Positions 33,929 through 42,021 are shown, counted from the first letter of the stretch. The stretch is DNA of 64,000 nucleotides from Alkalihalobacillus sp. CinArs1 (GCF_947387515.1 NZ_CANDOB010000002.1:248001-312000), one strand, 5' to 3'. Numbers and translations: made by a program. The notes: a model not told the origin generated them from the letters alone.

Positions 33929-34343
33929 AGAAATGAAGTCGGTTGAAGAAATAAGGGAAGCCTTTCTCGTAATGAGTGAGCTGCGCACGAATTTAGATGA
34001 AGAATCGTATTTAGAGTATGTGGATGAAGCGCGTAAAAAAGACATGTACCACCTGTATGCACTCTATGAGGAAGGGGAAATCGTAGCCGTCATCGGCTTT
34101 ACACCGATGATCACCTTATACTACGGAAGAAGTGTATGGGTTTATGATCTTGTGACTCGAAAGGAAGATCGCTCGAAAGGGTACGGCAAGTCGCTCCTTT
34201 CCTTTGTGGAGAAGTGGGCTAAAGACCATGGCTATAGTTCCATCGCACTTTCCTCAGGTCTTCAAAGGCATGATGCGCATCGATTTTATGAAGAAAAGAT
34301 GGCTTATGATAAAGTGAGCTATGTCTTTAAAAAGGAACTCTAA
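33921..34343 (+). CDS. GNAT family N-acetyltransferase
   Basis: This 140-residue acetyltransferase has VWVYDLVTRKEDRSKGYGKSLLSFVEKWAKD (about residues 76-106) as the CoA-binding motif A. SGLQRHDAHRFYEEK follows as motif B. ATG at 33921 follows GGAGGG by 7 nt. Overlap with the preceding GNAT gene shows a two-gene operon. The substrate is unknown. Confidence 0.9.
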   Translation: MIKEMKSVEEIREAFLVMSELRTNLDEESYLEYVDEARKKDMYHLYALYEEGEIVAVIGFTPMITLYYGRSVWVYDLVTRKEDRSKGYGKSLLSFVEKWAKDHGYSSIALSSGLQRHDAHRFYEEKMAYDKVSYVFKKEL

Positions 34344-34404
34344 AAAGGAAACTTCCTCACCCTCCATTCGTATAGTATAGTAGACACGAAAAGGAGGGAT
34401 GACG

Positions 34405-34905
34405 ATGGGGACTCGAAATAGACCGAACATTACTATCGAAAAACCATTTCTACATAACATCCTAGACATCATAGGGATCTCAGCATTACTCCTTTCAATC
34501 GCTTATGTTGTGCTCAACTGGTCAAGCATTCCTGAGGTGGTGCCTCACCATTTCAACGCTGCTGGTGAACCTGATCGGTGGGGAGACAAGTGGACGGTTT
34601 TCCTTTTACCTTCGATTGGGGTACTCATGTGGATTGGGCTTTCGTTCCTTGAGCGTATCCCTGACTCTTACAATTATGTTGTTAAGATAACTGAAGGAAA
34701 CGCTGAAAGGCAGTATTACTATGCCGTTACGATGATTCGCCTTCTAAAAAATGAAATCGCAATCTTCTTTGCTTTATTGAGCCAGAAAATCGTTGAGATG
34801 TCGAGTACCCAAGAAACCCTCGAGTTTTGGATTGTTCCGGTATTCCTAGTCATCCTATTTGGTACGATCATCATTTATCTCGTGAAATCCATACGGTGGC
34901 GATAA
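34405..34905 (+). CDS. DUF1648 membrane protein
   Basis: This 166-residue protein has the DUF1648 signature IPEVVPHHFNAAGEPDRWGDKW (about residues 44-65) after the first transmembrane helix, and three to four helices in total. The same domain begins SdpI-type immunity proteins, but the SdpI part is missing. ATG at 34405 is 6 nt after GGAGGG. Confidence 0.82.
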   Translation: MGTRNRPNITIEKPFLHNILDIIGISALLLSIAYVVLNWSSIPEVVPHHFNAAGEPDRWGDKWTVFLLPSIGVLMWIGLSFLERIPDSYNYVVKITEGNAERQYYYAVTMIRLLKNEIAIFFALLSQKIVEMSSTQETLEFWIVPVFLVILFGTIIIYLVKSIRWR

Positions 34906-35043
34906 GGAACAGGGCAAGATTTCCTTTAATTTTTTGAAGAAAGTTGTACGGGCGCTGTGTTATAGTTGAAGAGAGAATGATTCCCTTACATTACGTTTTG
35001 ATTGGAAACTTCCTATCGAAATGAACCATAAAGGAGCTACGCT

Positions 35044-35997
35044 ATGCTACGCCAAGAAAAAGACGTGAAAGTATTTGGTTTGAATTCAAACCCTGAACTT
35101 ACAGAAGAAGTTGTAAAACTTCTTGGAATCGAGTCAGGTAAGTCTTCCGTTAAGCGCTTCGCAGACGGTGAGATCAATATGAACGTTGAAGAAAGTATTC
35201 GCGGATGCGATACATATCTAGTTCAGTCCATCGGTGGGGCTGGATTAGGAAACGACTATTTGATGGAGCTCCTCATCATGATCGATGCATTGAAGCGAGC
35301 TTCTGCAAAAACGATCAATGTTGTGCTGCCATACTATGGCTATGCACGTCAGGACAGAAAAACCGGTCCAAGACAGCCGATCACAGCGAAACTGATCGCA
35401 AACATGCTCGAACGATCTGGTGCAACAAGAGTCCTAACGGTCGACCTACATGCGAACCAGATCGAAGGCTTCTTCAACATTCCGGTTGACCAGGTTTCTG
35501 GTATTCCTGTACTAGCCGAATACTTTGAGAAGAAACAGCTTGAGGATATCGTAATCGTTGCCCCAGACAACAGCAGTGCACTGCGTGCCCGTAAACTCGG
35601 ATCCCTGCTTGATGCTCCGATCGCATTGATCGATCGTCGTTCATACGACACAGGTGAGCCTTCTACAATCAACGTAATTGGAGATGTAGTAGGTAAAACA
35701 GCGATCATTATCGATGATATGATCGATACAGCGAAAAACGTGACGTTCACTTCTCAAATCTTAGAAGAGCACGGTGCGAAAGAAGTGTACGCGACATTCA
35801 CGCATCCGGTCCTTTCAGGCACGGCTACACAAGAAATCGCACAATCGAATATTAAAGAAATCGTTGTGACGAACACGCTGCCTTTACCGAAGAGCGGTGA
35901 CATCGATAAGATCACAGTCCTTTCGATCGCACCATTGCTTGCAGAAGCAATCCGCATCGTTCAAGAGAAACTGTCGATCAGTAAGATTAGAAAATAG
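35044..35997 (+). CDS. prs: Divergent ribose-phosphate pyrophosphokinase paralogue
   Basis: This 317-residue Prs-family protein has two phosphoribosyltransferase folds. It retains ESIRGCDTY, KRASAKTINVVLPYYGYARQ and His136 in DLHANQIEGFF. In the catalytic flexible loop, classic Prs has DKRRPRPN; here it is DRRSYDTG (197-204). The ribose-5-phosphate loop DDIIDTAGT is DDMIDTAKN (224-232), and PDHGG is PDNSS. These changes suggest altered or lost synthetase activity. The housekeeping prs normally sits by glmU-spoVG, so this is probably a second copy. Confidence 0.85.
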   Translation: MLRQEKDVKVFGLNSNPELTEEVVKLLGIESGKSSVKRFADGEINMNVEESIRGCDTYLVQSIGGAGLGNDYLMELLIMIDALKRASAKTINVVLPYYGYARQDRKTGPRQPITAKLIANMLERSGATRVLTVDLHANQIEGFFNIPVDQVSGIPVLAEYFEKKQLEDIVIVAPDNSSALRARKLGSLLDAPIALIDRRSYDTGEPSTINVIGDVVGKTAIIIDDMIDTAKNVTFTSQILEEHGAKEVYATFTHPVLSGTATQEIAQSNIKEIVVTNTLPLPKSGDIDKITVLSIAPLLAEAIRIVQEKLSISKIRK

Positions 35998-36007
35998 GTA
36001 ATAGAAG

Positions 36008-36039
36008 AGAGAAGCTGAGTGTTCAGCTTCTTTTTTTTG
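36008..36039 (+). terminator. Rho-independent terminator
   Basis: The stem GAGAAGCTGA/TCAGCTTCTT is followed by eight T after the prs paralogue. Confidence 0.92.
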
Positions 36040-36101
36040 TATAGTGTGATCGAATAGATAAATGCTATCGTTAGCTAGTTAAAACGTAAGGAGAGGTTAC
36101 T

Positions 36102-36644
36102 ATGAGAATGTTAGCAATACTTGGTCTTTCACTCATGTTAGTTGCATGTGGTACAGGTGAAGAAGGAGCAACTGAAAATAGTGGTGAGTCGAACTCACCG
36201 GAAATGAAAGAAGAGAACGATGGGGCGACCGACGATAACAAGATGAAAGAATCGGAGGAGAAGGGTTCTGATCGTGAGGAAGGCATGGCAGATTCACTAA
36301 GTGTTGAGATTATAAAAAAAGAGAACAATCAGGAAGGTCATCATGATTCTGGCCTCATGATCATGCTCGAACAAGGATCTGAAAATCCAGCTACACTGAC
36401 AGCGTTGGTCCAAAAGGAAGACGATGCAGTGGAAGGGGCGAGTGTGCGCTTTGAATACTGGAAAGAAGGAGAAGAGAAGCACATATACACTGATGCTGAG
36501 GAGATAGAGAGTGGAGAATATCAAGCGGAAACAGAGATTATGGATGAAGGGACCTACAACATGAAGGTTCATGTTGAAAAAGGGGACAACCTTCATACAC
36601 ATAAACCCTATACACTGGAAGTGAAGACTGCACAATCTTCATAA
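36102..36644 (+). CDS. Lipoprotein with YtkA-like domain
   Basis: This 180-residue lipoprotein has lipobox LVAC (Cys16) and a long acidic linker (about 17-65). The C-terminal YtkA/FixH-like beta-sandwich reads PATLTALVQKEDDAVEGASVRFEYW ... GTYNMKVHVEKGDNLHTHKPYTLEV. YtkA-like domains often bind or chaperone metals; the His-containing stretches (EGHHDSG, DNLHTHK) would suit copper, but that is inference. GGAGAGG precedes the ATG. Confidence 0.85.
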   Translation: MRMLAILGLSLMLVACGTGEEGATENSGESNSPEMKEENDGATDDNKMKESEEKGSDREEGMADSLSVEIIKKENNQEGHHDSGLMIMLEQGSENPATLTALVQKEDDAVEGASVRFEYWKEGEEKHIYTDAEEIESGEYQAETEIMDEGTYNMKVHVEKGDNLHTHKPYTLEVKTAQSS

Positions 36645-36656
36645 AGAGTCATACAA

Positions 36657-36691
36657 AAAGGCTGAGTGAATGTTCCATTCACTCAGCCTTT
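36657..36691. terminator. Bidirectional terminator
   Basis: A perfect 16-bp stem (36657-36672 with 36676-36691) lies between convergent genes, with A- and T-rich flanks. Confidence 0.9.
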
Positions 36692-36706
36692 CGACATAAA
36701 GCGGGT

Positions 36707-36718
36707 GGTGCCTGTCAC
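36707..36718 (-). repeat. GTGACAGGCACC repeat, copy A
   Basis: The 12-mer on the minus strand overlaps the stop codon of the HAD gene (TGA at 36715-36717). Further copies lie at 49414-49425 and 52161-52172. Confidence 0.8.
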
Positions 36719-37461
36719 TCGCCCTTCATAATGTGGTCGATTGCGTGTGCGACACCGTGCTCTGTATAAGATTTCGTAATCCAGTCTGCTGCTTCTTTTA
36801 CGGGCTCCTGTGCGTTGCCCATCGCAACACCGAAGCCAGCTTCACGAATCATCGCAATATCGTTCATACTATCTCCAACAGACATCACTTCGTCCATGGA
36901 AAGATCAAGCCATTTCGTTACTTTGCGTAGCGCAGCTGCTTTGTTTACACCTGCAGGGTTGATTTCCATGTTAGTTAAACTAGAGTTTGTGACTTCTAGT
37001 GCATCGTTGCTCATCACTTCATCTAAAATAACCTGGCGCACGTCGTCGTCTTTCACATCGAAACCGAATTTCAACCAGTCATATTCATGAAGATCTTTCT
37101 CGAACGGAGTATTCGAATTAAATACTCCTTCAGTTGTGGAAGACCAGAACCAAACATCATGCTTTTTCTTAAGATCCCAAAGGTTCGCGACAATCTCACT
37201 ATCGAGGTGCGTACTGTCAACAAGGTTGAAATGCTGATCATAAATTTGACCCCCGTTTACCGTGATCAAGTAAGCTGATTCGCCTAACTGTTCTGCAATC
37301 TCACGACAGAAAGGGAGAGAGCGCCCAGTGCTGATCACAACATGATACCCAGCTTCTTTCGCACGGCGCACTGCGTCCTCATTTTCCTTCGACACTTCGC
37401 CTTCATGATTAACGAGCGTGCCATCCATATCTAACGCGATTAACTTTATCTCTTTTTTCAT
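36715..37461 (-). CDS. Cof-type HAD-IIB phosphatase
   Basis: This 248-residue protein has motif I LIALDMDGTLVN, motif II ISTGRS, the large C2 cap (about 85-190), GVNKAAALRKV and motif III/IV VGDSMNDIAMI. It ends GVAMGNAQEPVKEAADWIT, the Cof/YkrA pattern. Such enzymes dephosphorylate sugar phosphates or flavin precursors. ATG at 37461 follows AGGAG by 8 nt; GTG at 37470 is too close to that site. Confidence 0.92.
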   Translation of the reverse strand: MKKEIKLIALDMDGTLVNHEGEVSKENEDAVRRAKEAGYHVVISTGRSLPFCREIAEQLGESAYLITVNGGQIYDQHFNLVDSTHLDSEIVANLWDLKKKHDVWFWSSTTEGVFNSNTPFEKDLHEYDWLKFGFDVKDDDVRQVILDEVMSNDALEVTNSSLTNMEINPAGVNKAAALRKVTKWLDLSMDEVMSVGDSMNDIAMIREAGFGVAMGNAQEPVKEAADWITKSYTEHGVAHAIDHIMKGE

Positions 37462-37540
37462 CTCATCCACTCCTATCTTTCGCTGACTCTATTCTAATAC
37501 AAATGAAACGAAATCTGTAGTCGAGTGGTTTTTTATAGGC

Positions 37541-37575
37541 AAAAAAAAAAAGAGAACCTGATGAATAGGTTCTCT
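37541..37575 (-). terminator. Minus-strand terminator
   Basis: The stem AGAGAACCT/AGGTTCTCT is followed on the minus strand by more than ten T. Confidence 0.92.
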
Positions 37576-37606
37576 AAGGTTATTGAGTTTTAGTAAGTTC
37601 TGACAA

Positions 37607-37882
37607 CTATTCCTCTCTCTTCTTCCCAAATACTTTCTTCGAAGCACCTTTGATCATTTTCTCAGCCTTATCTGCCGTTTTTCCTACAGCATCTGTGCCG
37701 GCCTTACTCACATTCTTCACAAAATCAGTAGACGTATCAGAGACCTTGCCAACGAGACCGCCTTTTCCGCTAACAGACTTCACCATATCATTAACTGTAT
37801 CCGCAGATTTATTCACAAGATCGTTTGCTTGTTTGGAGGTTTTCTTCACCAGGTTTTCGTCTTGTTTCTTTTGATCAGAAAT
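37607..37882 (-). CDS. Small Lys/Ser-rich protein with probable ATT start
   Basis: This 91-residue protein is strongly helical, made of repeated (V/S)x(K/D)-type segments (VNKSADTVNDMVKSVSG, VGKVSDTSTDFVKNVSKAG). It is reminiscent of stress or amphipathic-helix proteins. An AAGGAGG site (37890-37896) lies 7 nt before ATT at 37882, whose frame reads SDQKKQDENL into the rest. The only standard start, GTG at 37849, has no ribosome site. The ATT start is therefore preferred. No function can be assigned. Confidence 0.6.
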   Translation of the reverse strand: MSDQKKQDENLVKKTSKQANDLVNKSADTVNDMVKSVSGKGGLVGKVSDTSTDFVKNVSKAGTDAVGKTADKAEKMIKGASKKVFGKKREE

Positions 37883-38033
37883 AAGATCTCCTCCTTAAAA
37901 AATGAAATTCATTACTATACATATGGTTGAATTCCAGTGAATATGCGTCTTTTTTTCATTTTACATTATGCGCTTCTCGTGTGAGTGGTATGATGAATAG
38001 AACCTACGTTTGTAAGTTAGGGGGCAATTAGCA

Positions 38034-38789
38034 ATGAAGTTAACGCAAGAAACCCAGTATGTGAAACGTCTCAATGTAAAGGAAGATGAGATCCCTTCAT
38101 ACGATTTCTTTCCATTTGATCTCCCGGTAATTAAGCATTTTAAGGAGCTTTTGTTTCACCCAAACGTGACGTACATCGTTGGTGAGAATGGGATGGGGAA
38201 ATCGACGCTGCTTGAAGGGATGGCGATTAAGTATGGGTTCAATCCTGAAGGCGGGACGCTTAACTTTAATTTTTCGAGCTATGATTCTCACTCAAACTTA
38301 GATCACTATTTGCGACTGGCAAAAGGCGTTTATAAGGCGAAGGATCATTTCTTCTTCAGAGCGGAAACGTATTATAATCTCGCTACAAATATTGAAGAGT
38401 TAGATGCTGATCCGTTTGCGGGGGCAAAAGTCGTCGATGGGTTTGGAGGCAAATCGCTCCATCAACAATCTCACGGAGAATCCTTTTTCGCGGCTTTTAC
38501 CAATCGGTTTCGAGGAGAAGGGTTATATATTTTAGATGAACCTGAGGCAGCACTTTCTCCCATCAGACAGCTGTCGATGCTTGCCCGCATCCACGAACTG
38601 GTCGAGCAGGGGTCTCAGTTTATTATCGCCACACACTCGCCGATCCTTATGGCGTACCCAGATTCGAAAATGATTGTGCTGAGTGAAGATGGAATGACTG
38701 AGACAACATTAGAGGAGACGGAACACTTTAAGGTGATGAAAGAGTTTTTTGATGATAAAGATCGGTTGCTGCATCACTTGTTTCAGTGA
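38034..38789 (+). CDS. AAA/ABC-type ATPase (COG3910-like)
   Basis: This 251-residue soluble ATPase has Walker A VGENGMGKST (about residues 50-59), a QQSHGES signature-like loop (about 149), Walker B GLYILDEPEAAL and the switch His in ATHSPILMA. It has no transmembrane part and no adjacent permease. It belongs with stand-alone predicted ATPases rather than classic importers. The first six residues are MKLTQE; a GGGGGC site precedes the ATG. Confidence 0.85.
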   Translation: MKLTQETQYVKRLNVKEDEIPSYDFFPFDLPVIKHFKELLFHPNVTYIVGENGMGKSTLLEGMAIKYGFNPEGGTLNFNFSSYDSHSNLDHYLRLAKGVYKAKDHFFFRAETYYNLATNIEELDADPFAGAKVVDGFGGKSLHQQSHGESFFAAFTNRFRGEGLYILDEPEAALSPIRQLSMLARIHELVEQGSQFIIATHSPILMAYPDSKMIVLSEDGMTETTLEETEHFKVMKEFFDDKDRLLHHLFQ

Positions 38790-38801
38790 ACAGCGGCAAG
38801 T

Positions 38802-38830
38802 TTGACAGATCATCAACAATAGGAGATAGT
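38802..38830 (+). promoter_or_regulatory. Sigma-A promoter before the cobalamin riboswitch
   Basis: TTGACA (38802-38807), 17 nt and GATAGT (38825-38830) lie 39 nt upstream of the aptamer. Confidence 0.5.
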
Positions 38831-38869
38831 AAATTTTAGGTAAGAACGTTTTCTTACTAACTGAATAGG

Positions 38870-39025
38870 CCTTATGGTGGCTTTTATAAAAAGCTGAAAA
38901 GGGAAGTTTGGTGAAAATCCAGCGCGGTCCCGCCACTGTGAAGAGGAGGCACATCGCAATACCACTGTTTCAAAACGGGAAGGGCGATGTGCTGAGGAAT
39001 CTGAGTCAGGAGACCTGCCATAAGG
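38870..39025 (+). ncRNA. Cobalamin (B12) riboswitch aptamer
   Basis: The outer stem CCTTATGG (38870-38877) pairs with CCATAAGG (39018-39025). Inside are the conserved GGGAA, the B12-box core GCCACTG (38932-38938) and AGTCAGGAGACCTGCC (39004-39019). This is a complete cobalamin aptamer. A terminator follows at 39123-39154, then an acyl-CoA thioesterase gene. That target is not usual for this riboswitch class. Confidence 0.95.
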
Positions 39026-39122
39026 AAGAGCATTGATTCCTACGGGAGATAGGAGGGTGTTACGTGGAAAGTACTAACGGATACTGTTTGGTGATTCCGT
39101 GATTTCGTGACGTTTATTTCTA

Positions 39123-39154
39123 GCGCATCTTCAACTTGGAGATGTGTTTTTTTG
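39123..39154 (+). terminator. Riboswitch-controlled terminator
   Basis: The 9-bp stem CGCATCTTC/GGAGATGTG with two wobbles is followed by eight T, between the B12 aptamer and the thioesterase. Confidence 0.8.
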
Positions 39155-39185
39155 TTTCTTGAAAAAGTGAAGGAGGAACGCAATC

Positions 39186-39656
39186 ATGGAATCTTTACCA
39201 GTAAGCTATTCGAAAATGACACAAACAAGGTTGGTGTTACCGCCAGATACGAATCATTTGGATACGATTTTTGGAGGAAAAGTGTTAGCATACATCGATG
39301 AAATCGCAGCATTAACGGCTATGAAACACTCAAATTGTGTGGTCGTGACGGCATCGATCGACTCTGTTGATTTTCTATCATCCGCGAAAGTTGGAGATGC
39401 GTTAACGCTCGAGGCTTGTGTCACGAGGTCCGGTCGAACGTCGATGGAAGTGTATGTGAAGGTGTACGCAGATGATCTTCTTCACGGACGAAAAGTGATG
39501 ACGACAGAATCGTTTTTAACGATGGTTGCGGTCGACTCAGAAGGGAAACCGAAAGCCGTGCCAGGCATCCTACCTGAAACGGATGAAGAGAAGAGGCTGT
39601 ACGACACTGCGCCTTCAAGGAAGGAACATCGTCAGAATCGTTCAAGGTTAAGGTGA
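39186..39656 (+). CDS. Acyl-CoA thioesterase (YkhA type)
   Basis: This 156-residue hotdog-fold enzyme hydrolyses acyl-CoA to free acid and CoA. NHLDTIFGGKVLAYIDEIAALTAMKHS (about residues 23-49) is the conserved central helix with the catalytic Asp-containing GG-x-x-x-x-x-x-D pattern. VDSVDF and GRTSMEVYVKVYAD follow, as in YkhA/YciA. AAGGAGG precedes the ATG. Its leader carries a cobalamin riboswitch with terminator, so transcription should fall when B12 is plentiful. Confidence 0.92.
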   Translation: MESLPVSYSKMTQTRLVLPPDTNHLDTIFGGKVLAYIDEIAALTAMKHSNCVVVTASIDSVDFLSSAKVGDALTLEACVTRSGRTSMEVYVKVYADDLLHGRKVMTTESFLTMVAVDSEGKPKAVPGILPETDEEKRLYDTAPSRKEHRQNRSRLR

Positions 39657-39667
39657 TAATGGAGGGT

Positions 39668-39700
39668 CCCTCAGGTAACGAATTCCTGAGGGGTTTGTTT
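39668..39700 (+). terminator. Rho-independent terminator
   Basis: The stem CCCTCAGG/CCTGAGGG is followed by a T-rich stretch after the thioesterase gene. Confidence 0.8.
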
Positions 39701-39773
39701 ATTTTTGCCAGATTAAAAGGGAGAGCGCCTTAAGAATCGAATTATGTATGGGGCATAATGTAGGAGGGTAAGT

Positions 39774-40148
39774 ATGAAGCGCTACCGATTTGGTCGAGGT
39801 AAAGAGATAACGAAGTTTGATAGTAAGCATGTGGTGATTTCGCCTATTACGAGAATGATAGAAGAAGAGGTCGATGTGATACAGATCGCTTGTATGCATC
39901 TTGGTCGTGATGGATTACTCGGAGGTCATGAAGCTGTGGTGCCACAAATGTTCCTCGTGCTAGAAGGAGAAGGAATCGTGAAGGGCGGCGATCAAACTGC
40001 TCGTATTCAAAAAGGAGAGCTCGCGATGTGGGAAAGAGGGGAATGGCATGAGACGTCGACGGAAGATGGCATGACCGCAATCGTTATAGAATGTGACAAG
40101 CTAAAGCCGTTCAGTGGTTTACAGGAAATAATAGATGAAGGGAATTAA
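39774..40148 (+). CDS. Cupin domain protein
   Basis: This 124-residue single-cupin protein has motif 1 GGHEAVVPQMFLVLEGEGIVKGG (about 50-72) and motif 2 IQKGELAMWERGEWHETST (about 78-96), with His/Glu positions that could bind a metal. Its 3' end overlaps the DUF4825 lipoprotein gene by 14 nt. The substrate is unknown. Confidence 0.85.
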   Translation: MKRYRFGRGKEITKFDSKHVVISPITRMIEEEVDVIQIACMHLGRDGLLGGHEAVVPQMFLVLEGEGIVKGGDQTARIQKGELAMWERGEWHETSTEDGMTAIVIECDKLKPFSGLQEIIDEGN

Positions 40149-40629
40149 GCTTGTTTTTATAGTATTGCTAATCATCGTCAGCGGCTGTCGTTCTGCTGAA
40201 CCAGCCGAGGAAACGCTTTTTCAGTACAAAGATTCATACATAGGAGACAACGGAGCGGTTGGTGCGATCTTACGAATGCTGCCTGGTAGCACGGAGTTAA
40301 AAAGTTTATCGCTGCAAACAAAAAGCGAGCCATATGGCTTAACAGCTTATTATTCAAAAGCGCTACCAGAAGAAGAGCAAAGAGAAACGTTTCTATTCAA
40401 TGCAACGTTTCTTTTCACGTTGATTCAAAATGCTGAGGTTGTTTCTGCTGATTACGATGGCGAGGTATTGTCGGTTACGAGAGATGAGTTACAAGCTTGG
40501 TATGGTGAGAATCTTTTTGAAGCTGCTTCAGAAGATGAACTGATCGACCTTGCTCAGCCAAAGCTTGAAGACTCGGAGCAAGTCAATCAATTTTTTGAAA
40601 ACCAAACAGGAGTGAATAAGCGTGACTGA
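40135..40629 (+). CDS. DUF4825-like lipoprotein
   Basis: This 164-residue lipoprotein has lipobox VSGC (Cys18). The mature part FQYKDSYIGDNGAVGAILRMLPGS and SKALPEEEQRETFLFNATFLFTLIQNA matches the DUF4825 domain as I remember it. It lies in an apparent operon from the cupin gene onward. The function is unknown. Confidence 0.72.
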   Translation: MKGIKLVFIVLLIIVSGCRSAEPAEETLFQYKDSYIGDNGAVGAILRMLPGSTELKSLSLQTKSEPYGLTAYYSKALPEEEQRETFLFNATFLFTLIQNAEVVSADYDGEVLSVTRDELQAWYGENLFEAASEDELIDLAQPKLEDSEQVNQFFENQTGVNKRD

Positions 40630-40720
40630 TTTTTATTGTGATGAAGTATTGAGTGGAAATACTGCTGTTCAAGTCGTCAAAGAGACGGAAAATATCTTTT
40701 CCGGAAAGGCGTTGAGTTAA
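40622..40720 (+). pseudogene. Truncated HIT family gene (5' remnant)
   Basis: GTG at 40622 opens a 32-residue frame, MTDFYCDEVLSGNTAVQVV..., which is the standard N-terminus of a HIT protein (DFYCxEVLSG). It stops after about 25 HIT-like residues, without the fold or the His triad. The next gene starts 3 bp later. It reads as the leftover of a HIT gene deleted internally. Confidence 0.7.
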
Positions 40721-40723
40721 GCG

Positions 40724-41260
40724 ATGATCATCATGATCAATGGCGCGTTTGGAGTTGGAAAAACGACTGTTGCCAATGAGCTTCTAAACAAAATCGATAA
40801 CAGTATGCTTTTTGACCCAGAAGTGGTCGGAGGGATGCTCAGTGCGTTGCTTCCTTCATCGATCAAAGAAGAAGAGGCACTCACTGGTGATTTTCAAGAC
40901 TTGGAATTATGGAAAGAGTTCACCGTCTTGATTGCAAAGCGGACGGCAGAGAAATATGATAAACACCTCATCGTCCCGATGACGATTCGGAAACCTGATT
41001 ATTTTCATTATATATTTGATGGATTTAAACGAATCGATCCTGAGACGTTTCATTTTTGCTTAACAGCTAGTAAGGAAACGATTACGACTAGACTCTTGAA
41101 TCGGGGAGAAGCTTATGGAAGTTGGTGTTTTTACCAAACCGATCTGTGTATAGAGGCTTTTTCTTCTGGAGGATTCGGGGAATATATTTCAACTGAGAAC
41201 CGACGAATAGAAGAGGTTGTAGACATTATTATAAAAAGGTTAGTGATGCCGATTCTTTAG
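40724..41260 (+). CDS. TmrB-like P-loop nucleotide kinase
   Basis: This 178-residue protein has Walker A INGAFGVGKTTVANEL (about residues 5-20), FDPEVVGGML, LIVPMTI and FCLTASKETITTRLLNRGE. It follows the same order as the TmrB tunicamycin-resistance protein of B. subtilis. TmrB binds ATP and confers resistance; whether this homologue does is not known. It directly follows the truncated HIT frame, so translation may be coupled to it. Confidence 0.8.
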   Translation: MIIMINGAFGVGKTTVANELLNKIDNSMLFDPEVVGGMLSALLPSSIKEEEALTGDFQDLELWKEFTVLIAKRTAEKYDKHLIVPMTIRKPDYFHYIFDGFKRIDPETFHFCLTASKETITTRLLNRGEAYGSWCFYQTDLCIEAFSSGGFGEYISTENRRIEEVVDIIIKRLVMPIL

Positions 41261-41277
41261 GATAGGAAGGAGCATGT

Positions 41278-42009
41278 GTGTTGGGTAAGCCAAAAGTTCT
41301 GGTGTTCGGAACGTTTCATATGAAGTATACGAAAGACCTTTATAAGGTGGATACGGATGATTTGGAAACGGAAAAGAGACAAGCAGAAATGACCGACGTT
41401 GTTGACCGATTAAAACGGTTTGAGCCTACAAAGCTAGCATTCGAAATTGTAAAGAGTGAGAATGCTGGGCTTAATCAAGAGTATAAGGATTACGTGAATG
41501 GTAATGGAGAGCTCAGGGTCGATGAAGTGCATCAACTTGGCTTTCGTATCGCGTCTCAATTAGAGCATAAAAAAGTATATGCGGTCGATTGGATGGATAC
41601 GGTCGGAAATCGAGCGCTAAGTGAGGTATATGATTGGGCAAAAGAAGAGCAGCCTGAGCTTTATGAATATATCAACAAAACGTATCGCTCGCATTCTCAT
41701 AAAAGTCTGGAAAACAGAACGATACTCGAGCTTTTACATGAGATGAATTCTCCTGAAGAAGTGATGAAGAATCACGAGATGTATATGAACATCGCTCGTA
41801 TCGGAAAAGATGAGCAATACGTTGGCATCGATTGGGTTCGATGGTGGTATCAGAGGAACTTGATTATCTATCACAATCTAGCAGAGCTCTGTGAGCCTGG
41901 TGCTCGAACACTTCTCATCATAGGGTCTGCTCACGTTCACCTCGTTTCACAGTTTTTAGAAGAAAGCGGTTTGGTTGAGGTAGAGAGAGTAGGGAACTAT
42001 TTAGAGTGA
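41278..42009 (+). CDS. DUF5694 domain protein
   Basis: This 243-residue soluble protein has VLVFGTFHMKYTKDLYKVD at the start, KVYAVDWMD in the middle and TLLIIGSAHVHLVSQFLEESG at the end. This is the DUF5694 pattern, distantly like TraB/EreA proteins with His-containing GTFH and GSAH motifs. GTG at 41278 (or TTG at 41281) follows GGAAGGAG. The activity is unknown. Confidence 0.85.
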   Translation: MLGKPKVLVFGTFHMKYTKDLYKVDTDDLETEKRQAEMTDVVDRLKRFEPTKLAFEIVKSENAGLNQEYKDYVNGNGELRVDEVHQLGFRIASQLEHKKVYAVDWMDTVGNRALSEVYDWAKEEQPELYEYINKTYRSHSHKSLENRTILELLHEMNSPEEVMKNHEMYMNIARIGKDEQYVGIDWVRWWYQRNLIIYHNLAELCEPGARTLLIIGSAHVHLVSQFLEESGLVEVERVGNYLE

Positions 42010-42021
42010 AAAGGTGACGTA

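Noticed and set aside
36297-36635. 112-residue minus-strand ORF
   Set aside because: Antisense to the YtkA-domain lipoprotein; composition is that of a shadow frame.
39107-39301. Longer frame overlapping the thioesterase start
   Set aside because: It would begin inside the riboswitch terminator region and is in a different frame from the well-supported thioesterase.
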